A stretch of DNA of 64,000 nt from Alphaproteobacteria bacterium (GTDB taxonomy: Bacteria > Pseudomonadota > Alphaproteobacteria > Micavibrionales > Micavibrionaceae): positions 2,679,962 to 2,743,961 of the forward strand of contig CP065008.1 in the NCBI GenBank assembly GCA_016699735.1, written 5' to 3'. Every line of letters begins with the position of its first letter. The first letter of the stretch is position 1. Under the pieces are notes generated by a model that was not told the DNA's origin, searched no databases, and saw only the letters and a list, made by a program, of their open reading frames with translations. Below, piece by piece: positions 43,748 to 54,800 of this stretch. The translations under genes were made by a program, and so were the position numbers.

Positions 43748-45739
43748 TTAATAGGGCGGTTTGGCCTCTTCTGCAAGCGATTGAATCGCCTGTGCACAGG
43801 CAACGACCGACTGATCCGGGGAACCCAGCCGCCGGATGGCCACCGTCTTCTCCTTGCCTTCCCGCTCCCCGACCACAAAAATCGCCGGAACCTTGGCCAC
43901 GGAATGCTCCCGCACCTTGTAATTGATCTTTTCGTTCCGAAGGTCAAGCTCGGCCCGCAGACCGGCTTTCCGCAGATTCTCATAGACCTCCTGCGCGTAG
44001 TCATCCGCGCTGCCCGTGATCGTCGCCACCACGCATTGCACCGGCGCCAGCCAGAGCGGCAGCCTCCCCGCATAATTCTCGATCAGGATTCCGATAAACC
44101 GCTCGATCGACCCGAGAATCGCCCGATGCAGCATCAGAGGCCGATGTCGCTGCCCGTCTTCCGCGATATAACTGGCGTCAAGCCGCTCCGGCAGATTGGG
44201 ATCAAGTTGCAGCGTCCCGCACGTCCAGCTCCGCCCGATGGCATCGCGGATATGAAACTCCAGCTTCGGTCCATAGAACGCCCCGTCTCCGGGCGCCAGC
44301 TCATACGGCAACCCCGCCGCCTCCAGCGCCTCTTTAAGCGCGTTTTCCGCATAATCCCAGCTTTCTTCCGTCCCGACCCGCTTTTCCGGCCGCGTCGCCA
44401 GCTTGACCTTAAGATCGTTAAACCCCAGATCGCGGTAAATTTTACTGAGCAGGTCACAGAACGCGATGCTCTCCGATTTGATCTGGCTCTCGCGGCAGAA
44501 AATATGCGCGTCGTCCTGCGTGAACTGACGCACGCGCATCAAACCGTGCAGCGCCCCGTGCGCCTCGTTCCGGTGACAGCACCCGAATTCCGCCATACGG
44601 ATCGGCAGATCGCGGTACGACTTGATCCCCTGCTTGAAAATCTGCACGTGCGCGGGGCAGTTCATGGGCTTGAGCGCCAGAAAATGCTTCGGCTCTTCCT
44701 TGAAAACCTTCCCGCCCTCCTCGGTATTCGGCACCACGTCGGGCACCACGAACATATTCTCGCGGTACTTGCCCCAATGCCCCGACTGCTCCCAGAAACG
44801 TGAGTCCATAAGCTGCGGCGTCTTGACCTCAATATAGCCGGCATCCCGCAAACGGCGGCGCACATAGGCCTCAAGCGCCAGCCAGATCGTATAGCCCTTT
44901 TCATGCCAGAAAACGGAACCTTGCGCCTCGTCCTGCATATGAAACAGATCCATCTCGCGCCCCAGCTTGCGGTGATCGCGCTTCTCCGCCTCCTCAATCT
45001 GCGTCAGGTAATCCTGCAACTCCTTGTCGGTACGCCACGCCGTACCGTAAATCCGCGTCAGCATCGCGCGGTTCGAATCCCCGCGCCAGTATGCCCCGGC
45101 CACCTTGAGCAGCTTAAACGCCGTACCAACGTGCTTGGTCGTCGGCATATGCGGCCCGCGGCACAAATCCAGCCATTCCCCCTGCCGGTAAATCTTGATC
45201 GCCTCGCTTTCGGGCAGATCGCGGATCAACTCCGCCTTGAACATCTCGCCCTTATCGGTGAAATATTGGATCGCCTCGTCCCGGTTCCAGACTTCGCGGG
45301 TGAACGCCGCGCCGCGCTCCACGACTTTCCGCATTTCTTTTTCGATGACGGCAAGGTCTTCGCTCGAAAACGGCTCATTGCGGGCGAAGTCGTAATAAAA
45401 CCCGTTCTCGATGGACGGCCCGATCGTCACCTGCGTGCCGGGAAAGAGTCTCTGCACCGCTTCCGCCATGACGTGCGCCGCGTCATGCCGGATGAGTTCC
45501 AGCGCCGCCTCGTCCTCGCGTTTGATGAGCGAGATTTTGGCATCTTGCAGAATCGGCAGGGAAAGATCGCAAATCTCACCGTCAATCCGCACGGCAATCA
45601 CCGCCTTGGCCAGCGATTTGGAAATGCTCTCGGCAATCTCCATCCCTGTGACCCCTGCGCCATAGCTCCGCACCGCCCCGTCAGGGAGTGTGATGGCGAT
45701 GGACGATCCTTTAACCACGGCGGCCTGACCCTCTTGCAT
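43748..45739 (-). CDS. thrS: Threonyl-tRNA synthetase
   Basis: Class II aminoacyl-tRNA synthetase. N-terminal TGS domain (about 12-75: [20 protein letters not shown]), editing domain with the HxxxH pattern in [13 protein letters not shown] and the [11 protein letters not shown] segment, and the catalytic core with motif 2 [20 protein letters not shown] and [14 protein letters not shown]. Motif 3 is in [20 protein letters not shown]. The anticodon-binding domain ends the protein. 663 aa is normal. A thrS-infC operon is likely. I saw no T-box or operator-like tRNA mimic in front of it. Confidence 0.96.
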   Translation of the reverse strand: MQEGQAAVVKGSSIAITLPDGAVRSYGAGVTGMEIAESISKSLAKAVIAVRIDGEICDLSLPILQDAKISLIKREDEAALELIRHDAAHVMAEAVQRLFPGTQVTIGPSIENGFYYDFARNEPFSSEDLAVIEKEMRKVVERGAAFTREVWNRDEAIQYFTDKGEMFKAELIRDLPESEAIKIYRQGEWLDLCRGPHMPTTKHVGTAFKLLKVAGAYWRGDSNRAMLTRIYGTAWRTDKELQDYLTQIEEAEKRDHRKLGREMDLFHMQDEAQGSVFWHEKGYTIWLALEAYVRRRLRDAGYIEVKTPQLMDSRFWEQSGHWGKYRENMFVVPDVVPNTEEGGKVFKEEPKHFLALKPMNCPAHVQIFKQGIKSYRDLPIRMAEFGCCHRNEAHGALHGLMRVRQFTQDDAHIFCRESQIKSESIAFCDLLSKIYRDLGFNDLKVKLATRPEKRVGTEESWDYAENALKEALEAAGLPYELAPGDGAFYGPKLEFHIRDAIGRSWTCGTLQLDPNLPERLDASYIAEDGQRHRPLMLHRAILGSIERFIGILIENYAGRLPLWLAPVQCVVATITGSADDYAQEVYENLRKAGLRAELDLRNEKINYKVREHSVAKVPAIFVVGEREGKEKTVAIRRLGSPDQSVVACAQAIQSLAEEAKPPY

Positions 45740-45854
45740 GGCGGTCTCTTAAAATTTTCAAAGGGTGAACATGAATCAAGACTATTAGAAAAACCCCATT
45801 CCGCCGGATTTTGCAAGCCGTTTCACCAAAAACCGCCGCGCCTCCCTAAATGTC

Positions 45855-45938
45855 ATTCCGGCGAAGGCCGGAATCCGCCCATAACATAACGCAAGCTTGG
45901 CTTTGCACCCTCCTTGGCATCCCCGCGCAAGCGGGGAT
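45855..45938. repeat. Paired short palindromic repeats
   Basis: Two hairpins 44 bases apart: ATTCCGGC-GAAG-GCCGGAAT (45855-45874) and ATCCCCGC-GCAA-GCGGGGAT (45919-45938). Palindromes of this kind, with the same two stem sequences, are scattered through many alphaproteobacterial genomes between genes. They lie in the 665-base gap between thrS and the type I secretion adaptor gene. The rest of that gap up to 46040 shows nothing else I can support; a 60-codon frame across these palindromes is not credible. Confidence 0.78.
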
Positions 45939-46058
45939 CCAGAAAAATTCATGAGAATCAGAGGCCGACTCTAAGCGATAAAACAGAATCTCTTTATCGT
46001 CGTGATCATTGTGCCCGCCGTGTTTCAAAAGCCCCTTTTTGGGCCGAGCGTTCGGAAC

Positions 46059-46087
46059 TGGACAAAAAATGAAAATATTCCTATAAT
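46059..46087 (+). promoter_or_regulatory. Strong sigma-70-type promoter with no gene behind it
   Basis: TGGACA (46059-46064), exactly 17 bases, TATAAT (46082-46087): five and six matches to consensus. It is flanked by a perfect 7-base inverted repeat, CCGAGCG (46044-46050) and CGCTCGG (46089-46095), the right half covering the expected start point. No credible coding frame follows on the plus strand, so it probably drives an RNA. Confidence 0.7.
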
Positions 46088-46093
46088 ACGCTC

Positions 46094-46260
46094 GGTAACC
46101 CCCTCAAACCGCCCGCGCACCGGACTAACAGGACTGAGTCCGCTTCAGGAAAAACGGCGGCGAACAGGAAACAACCGCACCCTAAACTTTTGATCGAACA
46201 CAAAAAGCGGAATCCGAAGGTGGAAAAAAGACAAAACGCCACAGACTTAGTCCCGTCTTG
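46094..46260 (+). ncRNA. Small RNA candidate behind the 46.06 kb promoter
   Basis: Plus-strand intergenic segment from the expected start point to the hairpin repeat copy 3. It contains nested helices: CCGCC (46109-46113) with GGCGG (46156-46160), enclosing CGGACT (46121-46126) with AGTCCG (46137-46142). No open frame longer than about 13 codons with a ribosome site is present. The 3' end is not defined; it may be at the repeat hairpin. No known RNA family recognised (not 6S, tmRNA or SRP RNA by the signatures I know). Confidence 0.45.
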
Positions 46261-46261
46261 A

Positions 46262-46405
46262 GGACCGCAGCCGCACGGCTTTTATAAAGTCAGCGAAAAC
46301 ACAGGCTTTTGAGAAGCGCATCGCAGAATACTTAAACGTATTTGAGAAGCGGAAGCGCAAAAAGCGCGTGTTTGCAGGTCTTTAGAAAAGCCGTGCGCCC
46401 GGTCC
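46262..46405. repeat. Dispersed long-hairpin repeat, copy 3
   Basis: About 144 bp. Outer arms GGACCG (46262-46267) and CGGTCC (46400-46405); next arms GCACGGCTTTT (46273-46283) and AAAAGCCGTGC (46386-46396), both perfect. The core from GAGAAGCGCATCGCAG to GAAGCGGAAGCGC is shared with copies 1 and 2. The end of the right arm touches the stop codon of the minus-strand adaptor gene. Arms are complementary within the copy yet differ from copies 1 and 2. Confidence 0.85.
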
Positions 46406-47853
46406 TAGCGCTCATTCATCGCATCGTCGATGGTTTTAATCAGCGGCTTCATCAGATACTGCATGACGGTTTTCTTGCCCGTCAGGATATCCGCGCTCGC
46501 CACCATGCCCGGAATGATGGGCAGAATCTCTCCGGCCCGCTTGAGCTGCGTCTCATAGGTCCGCAGCCGCACACGGTAATAGCTGTTGCCCTTCTCATCC
46601 TCGAACGTATCGGCCGAGATATCCAGCAATTCGCCCTTGAGCCCGCCATAGATGGAAAAATCATAGGCCGTCAGCTTGATCATCGCCGGCTGCCCCGGAT
46701 AAATGAACGCCCGGTCCGACGGCTTCACCCGCGCCTCGACGATCAACTGGTCGTCCTTGGGCACGATCTTGATGAAATCCTCTCCGGGCTTGACCACCCC
46801 GCCGATCGTCTTGATTCGGATATCCTGAATCGTGCCCGCCACCGGCGCCTTGATCTCCTTGCGCGTCTTGCGCTCTTTAAGCGCCGCCAGCCGTTCGCGG
46901 ATTTCATTCATCTCCGTCAGCTTCGCGGCCAGCTCCTTTTGCGCTTCCGCCTTCATCGTGCTGTCCAGATCGGCCAGCCGCGCCTTGGCCTCTTCGATGG
47001 CGCTCTTAGCCCGCGGAACGCTGGATTCCAGGCCGTTCAGCTCCGCGGATTTTTCCTTGATGGCCCGTTCGAGCTGCAGCAGTTCCAGCTTCGGCGCCGA
47101 CCCTCTGGCGACCAGAGGCGCGATCATATTCTTCTCCTCACGCTGCAAGCGGATCACGCCCTTGAGATCGCCGATCCGGCTATTCAACTCATCGACTTCC
47201 TGCTCCCTCTGGGTCATTTGCTCCTGAAGGACTTTCTGCTGCCCCTCGCGCTGCTTCTGGTTGGCGCGGAAGGCGTTAAGCTCTTCGGTCACGCTTTCGG
47301 CCGCTTCCGTTTCGACCTCTTTGGGAAAAACAACCTCACTCTTGCCTTCCGCCTCGGCCTGCAACCGCGTGATCGCCGCCAGAAGCCCCAGATAACGCGC
47401 CCGGTTCGCCCCCAGATCGGACGACGCCTCGATATCGCTGAGCCGCGCCAGAACCTGCCCCGCCTCGACGGCGTCGCCCTCTTTCACCAGAATCTCCTCG
47501 ACGATCCCGGCATCGAGGGTTTGCAGCGCCTGCACCTCGCTAGAGGGAATGATTTTGCCTTCCCCGCGTGTAACCTCATCCAGCGGCGCAAAATTCGCCC
47601 AGATAAGGAAAAAGATAAAAAACGCCGTGATAATCACCAGCAGCAGATGCTTGGACAGCGGGACTTGCTCGTCCACCTCGAAAAGCGTCTCGGCGCGGGC
47701 GCGCAGCATCGCAGCCTGCTCCTTGGCCCAGTTTTGCCGGATCGCCGTCCATTCGGCGGAATCGTTGATCGCCGCTTGAGGACCGCTTTGAGGGGCGCCG
47801 GGATTTTTGGCCTTGGCGGAAGGATGGGCGGCAGAAGTGTTGGCTTTAGACAT
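46405..47853 (-). CDS. Type I secretion periplasmic adaptor (HlyD family)
   Basis: Membrane-fusion protein linking the ABC exporter to TolC. One N-terminal membrane helix (LLLVIITAFFIFFLIWANFA, about 50-70) followed by the lipoyl half-motif (GEGKIIPSSEVQALQTLDAG, then IVEEILVKEGDAVEAGQVLA). A long alpha-helical hairpin (about 130-330, many Glu/Lys/Arg/Leu heptads) and a C-terminal beta barrel with VAGTIQDIRIKTIGGVVKPG and PSDRAFIYPGQPAMIKL. 482 aa with the ATG at 47853, which overlaps the ABC gene end (ATGTCTAA), so the two are translationally coupled. Confidence 0.93.
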   Translation of the reverse strand: MSKANTSAAHPSAKAKNPGAPQSGPQAAINDSAEWTAIRQNWAKEQAAMLRARAETLFEVDEQVPLSKHLLLVIITAFFIFFLIWANFAPLDEVTRGEGKIIPSSEVQALQTLDAGIVEEILVKEGDAVEAGQVLARLSDIEASSDLGANRARYLGLLAAITRLQAEAEGKSEVVFPKEVETEAAESVTEELNAFRANQKQREGQQKVLQEQMTQREQEVDELNSRIGDLKGVIRLQREEKNMIAPLVARGSAPKLELLQLERAIKEKSAELNGLESSVPRAKSAIEEAKARLADLDSTMKAEAQKELAAKLTEMNEIRERLAALKERKTRKEIKAPVAGTIQDIRIKTIGGVVKPGEDFIKIVPKDDQLIVEARVKPSDRAFIYPGQPAMIKLTAYDFSIYGGLKGELLDISADTFEDEKGNSYYRVRLRTYETQLKRAGEILPIIPGMVASADILTGKKTVMQYLMKPLIKTIDDAMNER

Positions 47854-50197
47854 TCGTATTCTCCGCCGCCGTTCCGTATTGCCGCGCCTGCAGCTTGCGG
47901 ATGACCTCATCCTTCGGGCCGTAGGCGATCAGCCGCCCGCGGTCAATCAGGATGAGCTTGTCCACCAGCGTCAGCATCGCGCCCTTGTGCGTAATCAGGA
48001 TCGTCGTCTTGCCCTGACAGAGCTTCGTCAATCGCGCCCGCAAACGCGTCTCGGACGCCGGATCCATCGAGGCCGTCGGCTCGTCGAGAATCAGAACCGG
48101 CGGATCGTAGAGCAGCGCCCGCGCAATCGCTACCGCCTGCCTCTGCCCGCCCGAGAGCGCATCGCCGCGCTCACCGACCTGCGTATCAAGCCCTGTGGGA
48201 GAATCTTTCAAAAATTCAAGAACGCCGGACATTTCCGCAGCCTTAAAGACCGCCCGGTCCGGCGCCGTTTCGTGTCCCATCGTGATGTTCGACCGCACGG
48301 AGCCATAAAAAAGCTGCGGACTTTGCTGCACGGCGCCGATATTCCGCCGCAAATCGCCGGGATGGATATGCCGCACGTCCGTTCCGTCCAGCTGCACCGA
48401 TCCGGTTTCCGGCTCGTACAGATTCAAAAGCAGCCGCTCAATGGTCGTCTTCCCCGAACCCACCGCGCCGATAATCCCGACGCGCTCCCCCGGCTCGATG
48501 ACGAAATTCAGGTGGTTGAGCGTTTGCACCCGCGCCTCGGGATAGCGGAACGAAACGTCACGGAATTCGACACGCCCGCGTGTTTCAGGCATGGAAACGA
48601 AATGCTTGCCGTAAGGCCGCTCAACGGGTTTCCGCATCAGATCGTCCAGCTGCTTCAGCCCGTGCCGCGATTGGTTCAGGCGCGTCATGAGTCCGGCGAT
48701 CTGCCCCAAGGGCGCCATCGCACGGCCCGAGAGAATCACGCAGGCGATCAACGCGCCCTGCGTAATATGGCCATAGCTGATCAGATAAACACCCACGATG
48801 ACGATCCCGACACTCACCAGCTGCTGGATAAAAAGCGCCCAGTTCTGCGCGAACGCTGAAAGCTGCCGCGATTTGACCGCCGTGCGCGAAGCCTTCTCGC
48901 TCAGCTCTTCCCATTGCCGCTGGATATGCCCCTCAGCCGCCTGCACCTTGATCGTCTCCAGCCCGATAATCGTCTCGAACAAGAGAGCGTTTTTAAGAGC
49001 GCTCTCATGCATCGAATCCTTGGTGACCCTCTGTAATGGCCCCTGAAGATAGAAGCCCATGCCGATGACCAGCGGAATTGCCGCGATAGGAACCAAAGCA
49101 ATCGGCCCGCCGATCAGGGCGATAAATCCGATAAAAATCAGCACGAAAGGAAGATCGATCAGCGCGGTCATGGTCGCGGACGTGAAGAAATCGCGCAGCG
49201 TCTCGAATTCCTTCATATTGCTGGCCAGAATCCCCGCACTTTTGGGCCGCGCCGCCATCGTCATGCCGAGAATCTGCTCGAACAGCTCGGCCGAGATTTT
49301 CACATCCGCCTTCTTGCCCGCATAATCGAGGAAATGCGCCCGCAAATTCCGCAAAATAAAATCGAAGATATAGGCCACGATAATCCCGCCCGACAGCGCC
49401 CATAGCGTCTCGAACGCGCTGTTCGGCACCACTCGGTCATACACGTTCATCACGAAGATCGAACTGGCCAGCCCGATGAAATTGACGATCAGCGCCGCAA
49501 TAATGACCTCGGTGTAAATGGTGCGGTTTTTCTTGAGCGTGGCCCAGAACCAGTCGCGCCCCGTATCGATCTCCGCCGGTCCGGCCCGGTCGTCCGAACG
49601 CGCCACCGGCCGCACAAAAAACGCATAGCCGGTATACAGTCGTTTGAGTTCCTCCAGACTGATATAACTTTTCTCGTCCTGGGTTTCTGCGAACTGAACA
49701 AAAAAGCGTGTGGAGGGATGAATCTCAAGCGCCTGCTCATCATTTTTCTTCGGCGGATGCTTGGGCGGAAACCGCACCTCTTTGAGAATGCAGGCTTGGC
49801 CATGCTCAAGGGTCAGGATGCACGGAAGATTCGGCGCAATCGCCAGCGATTCAAGCGAACGCTCAGCCAATGTCGCCTGCAGGTCGGCCCGCTCCGCCGC
49901 CCGAATAAAAAGCGCGGGCGTGATGCCCGCCGGAGGCACGGGTAACCCGGCCGTGAGCGAAGCAGGGCTGGTACGCCGCCCGTAATGTCCGGCCATCAGG
50001 CAAAGGCAATCGACAAGCGGATCGGAAATAGCAATGCGGTCGGCCTGCAGCGGCCACCCGTCGGGGGTCTTGTCCCTTTGCTTCGGATCGCCGCCCGCAG
50101 AAGAACCCGCCTGCTCATTCATCTGAAGCGGATCGTCCTCATTATCTCGACGGGGTTTTGAGGGGGCAGCCTTGCCTTTGTCGTGTCTGTCGCTCAC
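47846..50197 (-). CDS. Type I secretion ABC exporter (LapB/HlyB type)
   Basis: Exports the large adhesin in one step across both membranes. 783 aa: a disordered charged N-terminus (about 1-50), a C39-peptidase-like domain (about 60-185, LVDCLCLMAGHYG and ITPALFIRAAERADL), six membrane helices (about 230-510), and an ATPase with Walker A GAVGSGKTT (near 573), signature LSGGQRQAVAIARAL (near 677), and Walker B VLILDEPTAS (near 702). The C39-like domain keeps a Cys in the first motif, but I cannot confirm His and Asp partners. In this subfamily the domain usually binds the substrate rather than cleaving it. Start codon is GTG. Confidence 0.93.
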   Translation of the reverse strand: MSDRHDKGKAAPSKPRRDNEDDPLQMNEQAGSSAGGDPKQRDKTPDGWPLQADRIAISDPLVDCLCLMAGHYGRRTSPASLTAGLPVPPAGITPALFIRAAERADLQATLAERSLESLAIAPNLPCILTLEHGQACILKEVRFPPKHPPKKNDEQALEIHPSTRFFVQFAETQDEKSYISLEELKRLYTGYAFFVRPVARSDDRAGPAEIDTGRDWFWATLKKNRTIYTEVIIAALIVNFIGLASSIFVMNVYDRVVPNSAFETLWALSGGIIVAYIFDFILRNLRAHFLDYAGKKADVKISAELFEQILGMTMAARPKSAGILASNMKEFETLRDFFTSATMTALIDLPFVLIFIGFIALIGGPIALVPIAAIPLVIGMGFYLQGPLQRVTKDSMHESALKNALLFETIIGLETIKVQAAEGHIQRQWEELSEKASRTAVKSRQLSAFAQNWALFIQQLVSVGIVIVGVYLISYGHITQGALIACVILSGRAMAPLGQIAGLMTRLNQSRHGLKQLDDLMRKPVERPYGKHFVSMPETRGRVEFRDVSFRYPEARVQTLNHLNFVIEPGERVGIIGAVGSGKTTIERLLLNLYEPETGSVQLDGTDVRHIHPGDLRRNIGAVQQSPQLFYGSVRSNITMGHETAPDRAVFKAAEMSGVLEFLKDSPTGLDTQVGERGDALSGGQRQAVAIARALLYDPPVLILDEPTASMDPASETRLRARLTKLCQGKTTILITHKGAMLTLVDKLILIDRGRLIAYGPKDEVIRKLQARQYGTAAENTNV

Positions 50198-50248
50198 GTG
50201 AACAGGTCCATGATATAAAGAGAATGAGGAACGCAGACAAATAGGAGC

Positions 50249-51658
50249 TTAGCGTGCGTCCATTGTCTCTTTGTAAGACCATTGCTCACCGGAGGCAAGG
50301 GTGCTTTCCCGCGGATAGTCAACGCCGATCACAGGAAGCAGCTTGCCCTTCAGGGCCAGCAGACGGTAAACCGCAAACATCTCAAGAAACTCGGAGTTGA
50401 CCGTGTTGCTGCGGGAAACGAACAGTTCGTTCTGGGCATCAAGCACGTCCAGAAGCGTCCGGCGGTCCAGATTGAACTGGTCCTTGTAAGCCTTCACGAC
50501 TTCGGCATTGGCCTCGGCCTGAGCGGAGAACTGCGTCGCACGCTCCCCGGCGGAAACCATTCCGGCCCAGGTCTGGCGCACATCGTTTTCAACGCCGCGG
50601 GCGGCTTCCGCACGCTCTTCCTTGGTCTGCTGATGGCGGTGGACGAACTCGCGGGAACGCGCCACATCCGCGCCACCACGGTAGAGATTCCAGTTCATGA
50701 CGACCAGAGCCGACGCGCTGGTATCCTCGGCCTCAACCCCGCCCAGATCGTTCCCGGTACGGGCATTGAGCTGCAGATCGACCTGCGGGTAGAACGTCGA
50801 TTTCGTACCCTGCGCCTCGGCATAAGCCACTTCGATATCCGACTCAAAAATGCTCAGCGTCGGGCTGTTGGCCATCGCCTGCACCACCTCCTCTTCCACA
50901 TCTTGCGAAAGCTGGTCGAACGGAATGACCGGAAATTCAAGATCGACAGGCGGATCGCCCACTTCCTGACGGTAACGCGATTCAGCGTTCCGCAGGGCCT
51001 GGCGTGTGCTGGATTCAACCGTACGGGCGGAAGCCAGACGAGCCTTCGCCTGCTCAAGATCGGCCTGCGTGGAGCGTCCGGCCGTCACACCGTCCTGGAT
51101 CTGATCCATGATCGCGACGTGATCGGCCACGTTATCGCGGGCAATCAGCAGAAGCTGCCGCTGCCGCATCACTTCAAGATAGGATTCAACAATCGCCAGC
51201 CCGATCAGCTCGGAAGTTTCCTTCACTCTATGGGCCGAAGAATTAACGCGCGCTTCCTGACGCTTGACTTCGTAATGCGCCTCCATGCCATCGAACAGCA
51301 TCTGGGTCAGCGTCACGCCCGCCTGACGGCGAAACAATTCCTCGGTGTCGTCCCCCGGCCCCGCCCGTGTGCCGACATCGTCGCTGTACTCATACCCGGC
51401 ATCGGCATTGACATCAATGGACGGCAAAAACAGCGCCTGTCCCTGATTCAGCTCTTCATCGGTCGCCCGCTTGCTCGCGGCCACGACGCCATATTCAGGA
51501 TTGGTCGCAAGACCGACGGCGACCGCATCGCGCAGGTTCATGACCTTTTGCGCGGTTTGCTCTTCGGAACGGGACGGTCCGGCCCCAAAAACAAGGATGG
51601 CAGACACGGCGGACGCCAGCAGAAATTTGCGGAATGTTTTACTCGAAGTCACGGTCAT
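50249..51658 (-). CDS. tolC: TolC-family outer-membrane channel
   Basis: Outer-membrane exit duct of the type I system. Signal peptide (about 1-31, LLASAVSAILVFGAGPSRSE). Two OEP repeats with the usual opening MNLRDAVAVGLATNPEYGVV, long helices (ETSELIGLAIVESYLEVMRQ, VTAGRSTQADLEQAKARLAS) and the second-repeat motif FNLDRRTLLDVLDAQNELFV. 469 aa is normal. It stands between the adhesin and the exporter genes on the same strand, 51 bases before the exporter, so it is dedicated to this system. Confidence 0.93.
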   Translation of the reverse strand: MTVTSSKTFRKFLLASAVSAILVFGAGPSRSEEQTAQKVMNLRDAVAVGLATNPEYGVVAASKRATDEELNQGQALFLPSIDVNADAGYEYSDDVGTRAGPGDDTEELFRRQAGVTLTQMLFDGMEAHYEVKRQEARVNSSAHRVKETSELIGLAIVESYLEVMRQRQLLLIARDNVADHVAIMDQIQDGVTAGRSTQADLEQAKARLASARTVESSTRQALRNAESRYRQEVGDPPVDLEFPVIPFDQLSQDVEEEVVQAMANSPTLSIFESDIEVAYAEAQGTKSTFYPQVDLQLNARTGNDLGGVEAEDTSASALVVMNWNLYRGGADVARSREFVHRHQQTKEERAEAARGVENDVRQTWAGMVSAGERATQFSAQAEANAEVVKAYKDQFNLDRRTLLDVLDAQNELFVSRSNTVNSEFLEMFAVYRLLALKGKLLPVIGVDYPRESTLASGEQWSYKETMDAR

Positions 51659-51859
51659 TACCTCATACTTAGAAATTGAGCCTTTGGACCAAGCGAAATC
51701 CGCACATCCTGCGCGTCCCTACTTTTATGCCCTGTTTCAAGACACTTATCAAGTGCGTCTTTACAACTTTTTCAAAGGCTTAGCAAAAGCTTCTCACTTA
51801 AGGGTCGGCCCTTTTGTACCCCATATGAAGCAAAAAAGCCAACCCAAAACTCTATACGC

Positions 51860-54800
51860 CTAGACCGTGGCCCGGATCGCCGCGTCAAGGTCAAGGCCTG
51901 TAATACCGGCCAGAACCGCCAGATCGACAATCCCTCCGGCCCCCGCCGCCCCGGTCACATCGACCGACAGCAGGGTATTTCCAGCACTTTCCGTAACGAT
52001 TACAAAGTCATGGATATCGTCGGACAGCGGATCGTAGGAGGACAGAATCGCCGAAAGATCGATCAGATCGCCCTCGGAGACGCTAAAGTCCATGATCTGG
52101 TCAACCCCTTCAAGAATCGAGCCAAAGACAAAATGATCCGCACCCGAGCCGCCATAAAGAACATCGTTCCCGGCATCGCCGTGGATATGGTCGTTGCCTT
52201 CCTGCCCGAAGATCAGATCGTTGCCCGACCCGCCATGGATCGTGTCATGACCGCCCAGACGCCCGTCCCCGTTGGTGTCAACGGATTCCTGCGCCAGCTC
52301 TTCGGAATGGCCGCGAATAAAGGCGATGGTGTCCTCACGGCTCCAACTCGGGTCAAGTGTGCTTTCCCCGGCCTCAAGACGCTCGAAGACTTCCCAGCCC
52401 GACCCGTCGTCGGTCAGAAGTCCATGCATGAACGCCAGCTCGTCGGTGTAAAGCACATCGCCGAAGATGATATCCCGTCCGGCCCCGCCGTCGAGGACAT
52501 CATCCCCGAGCGAGTCCAGATTAAGGACCGGATTCAGGTCGGCCAGCACTGCGGTCAGATCGTGCGGATCGACAACATTGATCGCATCCCCGTCGGAATC
52601 AATCACATCCAGACGGGAGATATCGCTGCCGATATCAATGCCAACGCCGATGACCTCGTCACTCAAGCCCTGCAATATTCCGACCTCGTCGGTTCCATCG
52701 GTGCCCGTGATTTCCCCGATAACCGTTGAGGCGCTGCCCTGCGAGACGCCGCCAGAACTATTGTTAAAGCGGTTCGGCTGACCGTCCGAGATGAAATAGC
52801 TCGTCGTGATCGCATCGCCGCCCAGAGCCTCGCCGCTTTCCAGCCATGAAATCGCGTGTTGCAGCGGGTCTTCGTAGTTCGTAAGGCCGTTGGCCGTCAG
52901 CCCGTGCAGATACGTGATCGCATCGGCCAGTCCCGTAGCATCCGTCACGATGAACGTCCCCTCGGAGCGTACGGTGGTGCTGAACGCAACCATATGCACC
53001 TTGATGACCCCGTCATTATAGCTGCCGATATCGTTCATCAGGCTTTCCATCGCCTGAACGAGGAGGGCCAGACGCGGATCATCCTTCGGATAGCCCATGG
53101 AACCGCTGACATCCAGCATGAAAACCATGTTGTAGTCTTGCGTCTTCGTCTCAAGGAACGATCCCCCGGCATCGCCGACCAGGATATCCGCCCCGGCGCC
53201 GCCGACAATCGCTCCGGCATCCGTGCCGACATGATGCGGCGTCGTGGACCCGTCACGGTCGCTGACATTCTCGCCGACAATGAGTTGCCCCTCGATGCAT
53301 TGCAGGGTCAGGGTCGCCGTATCGCTGTCGCCGTCGGAGTCGGTCAGCGTATAAGTGAAAACATCTTCCTGACAGCCGCAATCATCGCCGCCCGGATACG
53401 TCACCTGCACATTACCCAGCAGCATCGAGGCACCCAGATAATCGCCGCTGTCCAGAGAGTTAATATCCACGCTCTGAATCAACTTGCCGCCGAAATCCGC
53501 GGAATTCAGTGTGAAGGTAAAATGCCCGTTCACAATTCCGCCCGGCGCGAATTGCTGCTCACCGCAATAGGTCGTTCCGTCCGCGAAATGAATGACATAC
53601 TCCGCGCCATGCAAACCGTCGTCGTTATTATCACCGATCTCGGCAATCGTGATCGCAACGCTCTGCGCGTCCTCGGCAAAACTGATCCCGAACGTCTCGC
53701 CCCGGGGCAGGATTTTCTTGGAATCGCTGGTATCGAGATTATCAATGCCCAGGCCGTTCCCATCGGGAGAATTCACCCAGCTGATGTCGTAATTCCCGTC
53801 ATTGAGAATCGTAACCGTGATCCCGTTCTTGGTAATCGATTCCTGAATCCCCGCGACATCGTCCACCATCGGATCGAGGGAAGCCGAACCGCCCGAACCG
53901 CCCGTGGGGGAACAGGGATGCAGCGTATAGGTGTAAGTTCCATCGGCAAAAATTTGCAGAGTCCCGAAATCGCCCTCAACCGTCGCCCCCGTCACGGGAT
54001 CGACTTCAACTTCAACGCCGCCGAAGGCCACTTTGGTCACGGTGTTCGGAGTATCTTCGCTTAAAGAGTCGTTCGGCAGAACATCGCCGGTCGCGCCGCC
54101 CTCCGTATGATCGAATTCGACGGAGTCGTCTTCGGCGATAGGCGCATCATCATGCACATGAACGGTAATCACGCCGTCCGCACCATCACCCTCGCTGTCC
54201 GTCGCAGTCACACCAAATTCCAGCGGCAGCGAATCATTCGGATCGGACCCGTCGGGATGATCGAGCGTGCCGAGCAGGTTAAACGTGTAGGAGCCATCGG
54301 TCGCAATAACCAGCGTAAAGACCGTCGCACCGCTGGCCAGACCGGTATAGGTGTTGGTCGCAGCATCGAAAACGACATTAACGGGAACGCCGCCGGAAGT
54401 AACCGTTCCGATAAAGGACGTCCCGTTTCCTGAAAAAACCCCCGGCCCGTCGCTGCCGAAATCGGCCTCGACCTGCCCGGAGATCGATGTCGTCGGCGCA
54501 AGGTCGCTCTCGTCGATGGAGACTTCCTCGGGCTGCACCAGAACAGGAATCTCATCCGGCTTGATGCACAGCACCACGTTATCGAACGCGCTGGCGCGGT
54601 TATCGTCAGGGTTGAATTCCGTCCCGCTGGTGTTTTGCTCGAACGCAATCGATTCAATCGAAATGTTAAAATTGCCCGTTATCCCGTTGGGAACATTGAC
54701 CCCAAGTCCGGCAAGCTGATCGGGCGTCAATACCCATCCGCCAAGCGCGGAATCAAAAACGCCGGACGTCAAAGTCACGCCATCGGGAAGACCGCGCACG

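Noticed and set aside
45846..46028. 60-codon frame on the minus strand between thrS and the secretion genes
   Set aside because: It is made of two palindromic repeats; coding is implausible.
46002..46193. 63-codon plus-strand frame across the 46.06 kb promoter
   Set aside because: Would be interrupted by its own promoter, and there is no ribosome site.
46342..47904. 520-codon open frame antisense to the HlyD-family adaptor
   Set aside because: Low-complexity Arg/Leu/His shadow of a real gene; no start signal, no recognisable domain.
52856..54064. 402-codon open frame antisense to the adhesin
   Set aside because: Shadow of the repetitive adhesin gene, without independent coding evidence.
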